Source: Candidatus Arcticimaribacter sp. (GTDB taxonomy: Bacteria > Bacteroidota > Bacteroidia > Flavobacteriales > Flavobacteriaceae). From it: 5,891 nt of DNA. A program made the translations under genes and the position numbers. Where the stretch lies: NCBI GenBank assembly GCA_011526335.1, contig WTJB01000174.1, forward strand, positions 1 to 5,891, given 5' to 3'. Position 1 is the stretch's first letter, and each line of letters begins with the position of its first letter. Shown piece by piece: positions 5,499 through 5,891 of the stretch. The notes beneath the pieces are model-generated. The model was not told the DNA's origin, ran no database searches, and saw nothing but the letters and a program-made list of their open reading frames with translations.

Positions 5499-5891
5499 TT
5501 AAAATGAACTTTTTAGCGTGATGACCGAAATCTCTGGCCACATCCCAACACGCCCTGGATAGCCAAGAAAACCAAAGCCGCGATTGACATTAATAAATTG
5601 GTTTTCTTCTTGATAAATCCCCGCCCATTGTTTGTATCGCCATTTTATGGGAGACCATTTTACCCAACCGGGTATTTCTATCCCGAATTGCATGCCGTGG
5701 GTATGCCCACTCAAGGTAAGTTCAAAAGGAAAAGCATGAGGCAGGACTTCGGCTTCCCAATGAGAAGGGTCGTGTGACATGAGTATTTTAAAATCTTCCG
5801 CTGCAACTCCCCCTACTGCTTTTTGTAAATCTCCTGCTTTTTTAAAACCTCCTTTTCCCCAATTTTCAACCCCCACTAGGGCCAGACGTTG
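5499..5891 (-). CDS. metallophosphoesterase, YkuE-like (C-terminal part, cut by window edge)
   Basis: The last 130 residues of a calcineurin-like phosphoesterase are present; the reading frame stays open through the window edge (QRLALVGVEN), so the start and the N-terminal metal-binding motifs lie outside. The internal GTG at 5876 is a valine within this frame, not the start. Visible motifs are SHDPSHW (39-45 of the fragment), whose His40 is a likely metal ligand, and GHTHGMQFG (62-70), the GHTHxxQ signature with metal-binding His63 and His65. RGFGFLGYPGRVG (104-116) near the C-terminus is characteristic of the YkuE-like branch. Family members use two metal ions to hydrolyse phosphoesters, and many carry N-terminal membrane helices; the substrate here is unknown. 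The TAA stop is at 5501-5499, and the thioredoxin-fold gene follows in the same direction after 59 bp with no evident terminator, so read-through is plausible. Confidence 0.92.
   Translation of the reverse strand, partial: QRLALVGVENWGKGGFKKAGDLQKAVGGVAAEDFKILMSHDPSHWEAEVLPHAFPFELTLSGHTHGMQFGIEIPGWVKWSPIKWRYKQWAGIYQEENQFINVNRGFGFLGYPGRVGMWPEISVITLKSSF

Noticed and set aside
5874..5876. GTG at 5876 as the start of a short phosphoesterase
   Set aside because: The frame continues upstream to the window edge with family-typical residues (LALVGVEN), so this codon is an internal valine.
1..5891. A new defence, CRISPR, transposon or toxin-antitoxin system
   Set aside because: There are no spaced direct repeats, transposase, nuclease, reverse transcriptase or small paired genes; the genes are housekeeping-like with even base composition.

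Overview
The window looks like ordinary chromosomal DNA from a member of the Bacteroidota, most likely the Flavobacteriia. Three things point there: promoter-like sequences matching the Bacteroidota -33/-7 pattern (TTTG, then TAnnTTTG), a lack of Shine-Dalgarno sequences before the genes, and protein families typical of that group (a long DUF2723 membrane protein, a thioredoxin-fold protein beginning MSKFGELID, a YkuE-like phosphoesterase). The tRNA gene has no encoded CCA end, which also fits. The assignment is an inference from these traits; no 16S rRNA gene or other marker is present.

Layout from left to right. A minus-strand tRNA-Gln(TTG) lies at 11-83, with a near-textbook promoter at 93-123. 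A minus-strand GNAT acetyltransferase gene (220-909) sits upstream of it, separated by a 136-bp spacer that holds this promoter and a G-rich tract. A 121-bp divergent spacer (910-1030) follows. Two plus-strand genes come next: a single-domain asparaginase-like protein (1031-1516) and, 78 bp later, a 1182-residue DUF2723 membrane protein (1595-5143) that is a probable GT-C type O-glycosyltransferase. This large gene ends head-to-head with a minus-strand gene for a cysteine-free thioredoxin-fold protein (5140-5439); the two coding regions overlap by 4 bp. The right edge carries the C-terminal 130 residues of a minus-strand metallophosphoesterase (5499-5891) whose start lies outside the window.

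The genes do not form an obvious single pathway. The DUF2723 protein would act in the inner membrane with its catalytic side facing the periplasm. The phosphoesterase family is usually membrane-anchored. The other proteins show no export signal and should be cytoplasmic. The asparaginase-like and DUF2723 genes may be co-transcribed, but palindromic DNA in their spacer could also mark a separate promoter or regulatory site.

I found no mobile element, CRISPR array, toxin-antitoxin pair or defence cassette. The points most worth a second look are the redox-dead thioredoxin fold, the stand-alone asparaginase N-domain that keeps its catalytic residues, and the poorly characterised DUF2723 enzyme with its helical-repeat tail.
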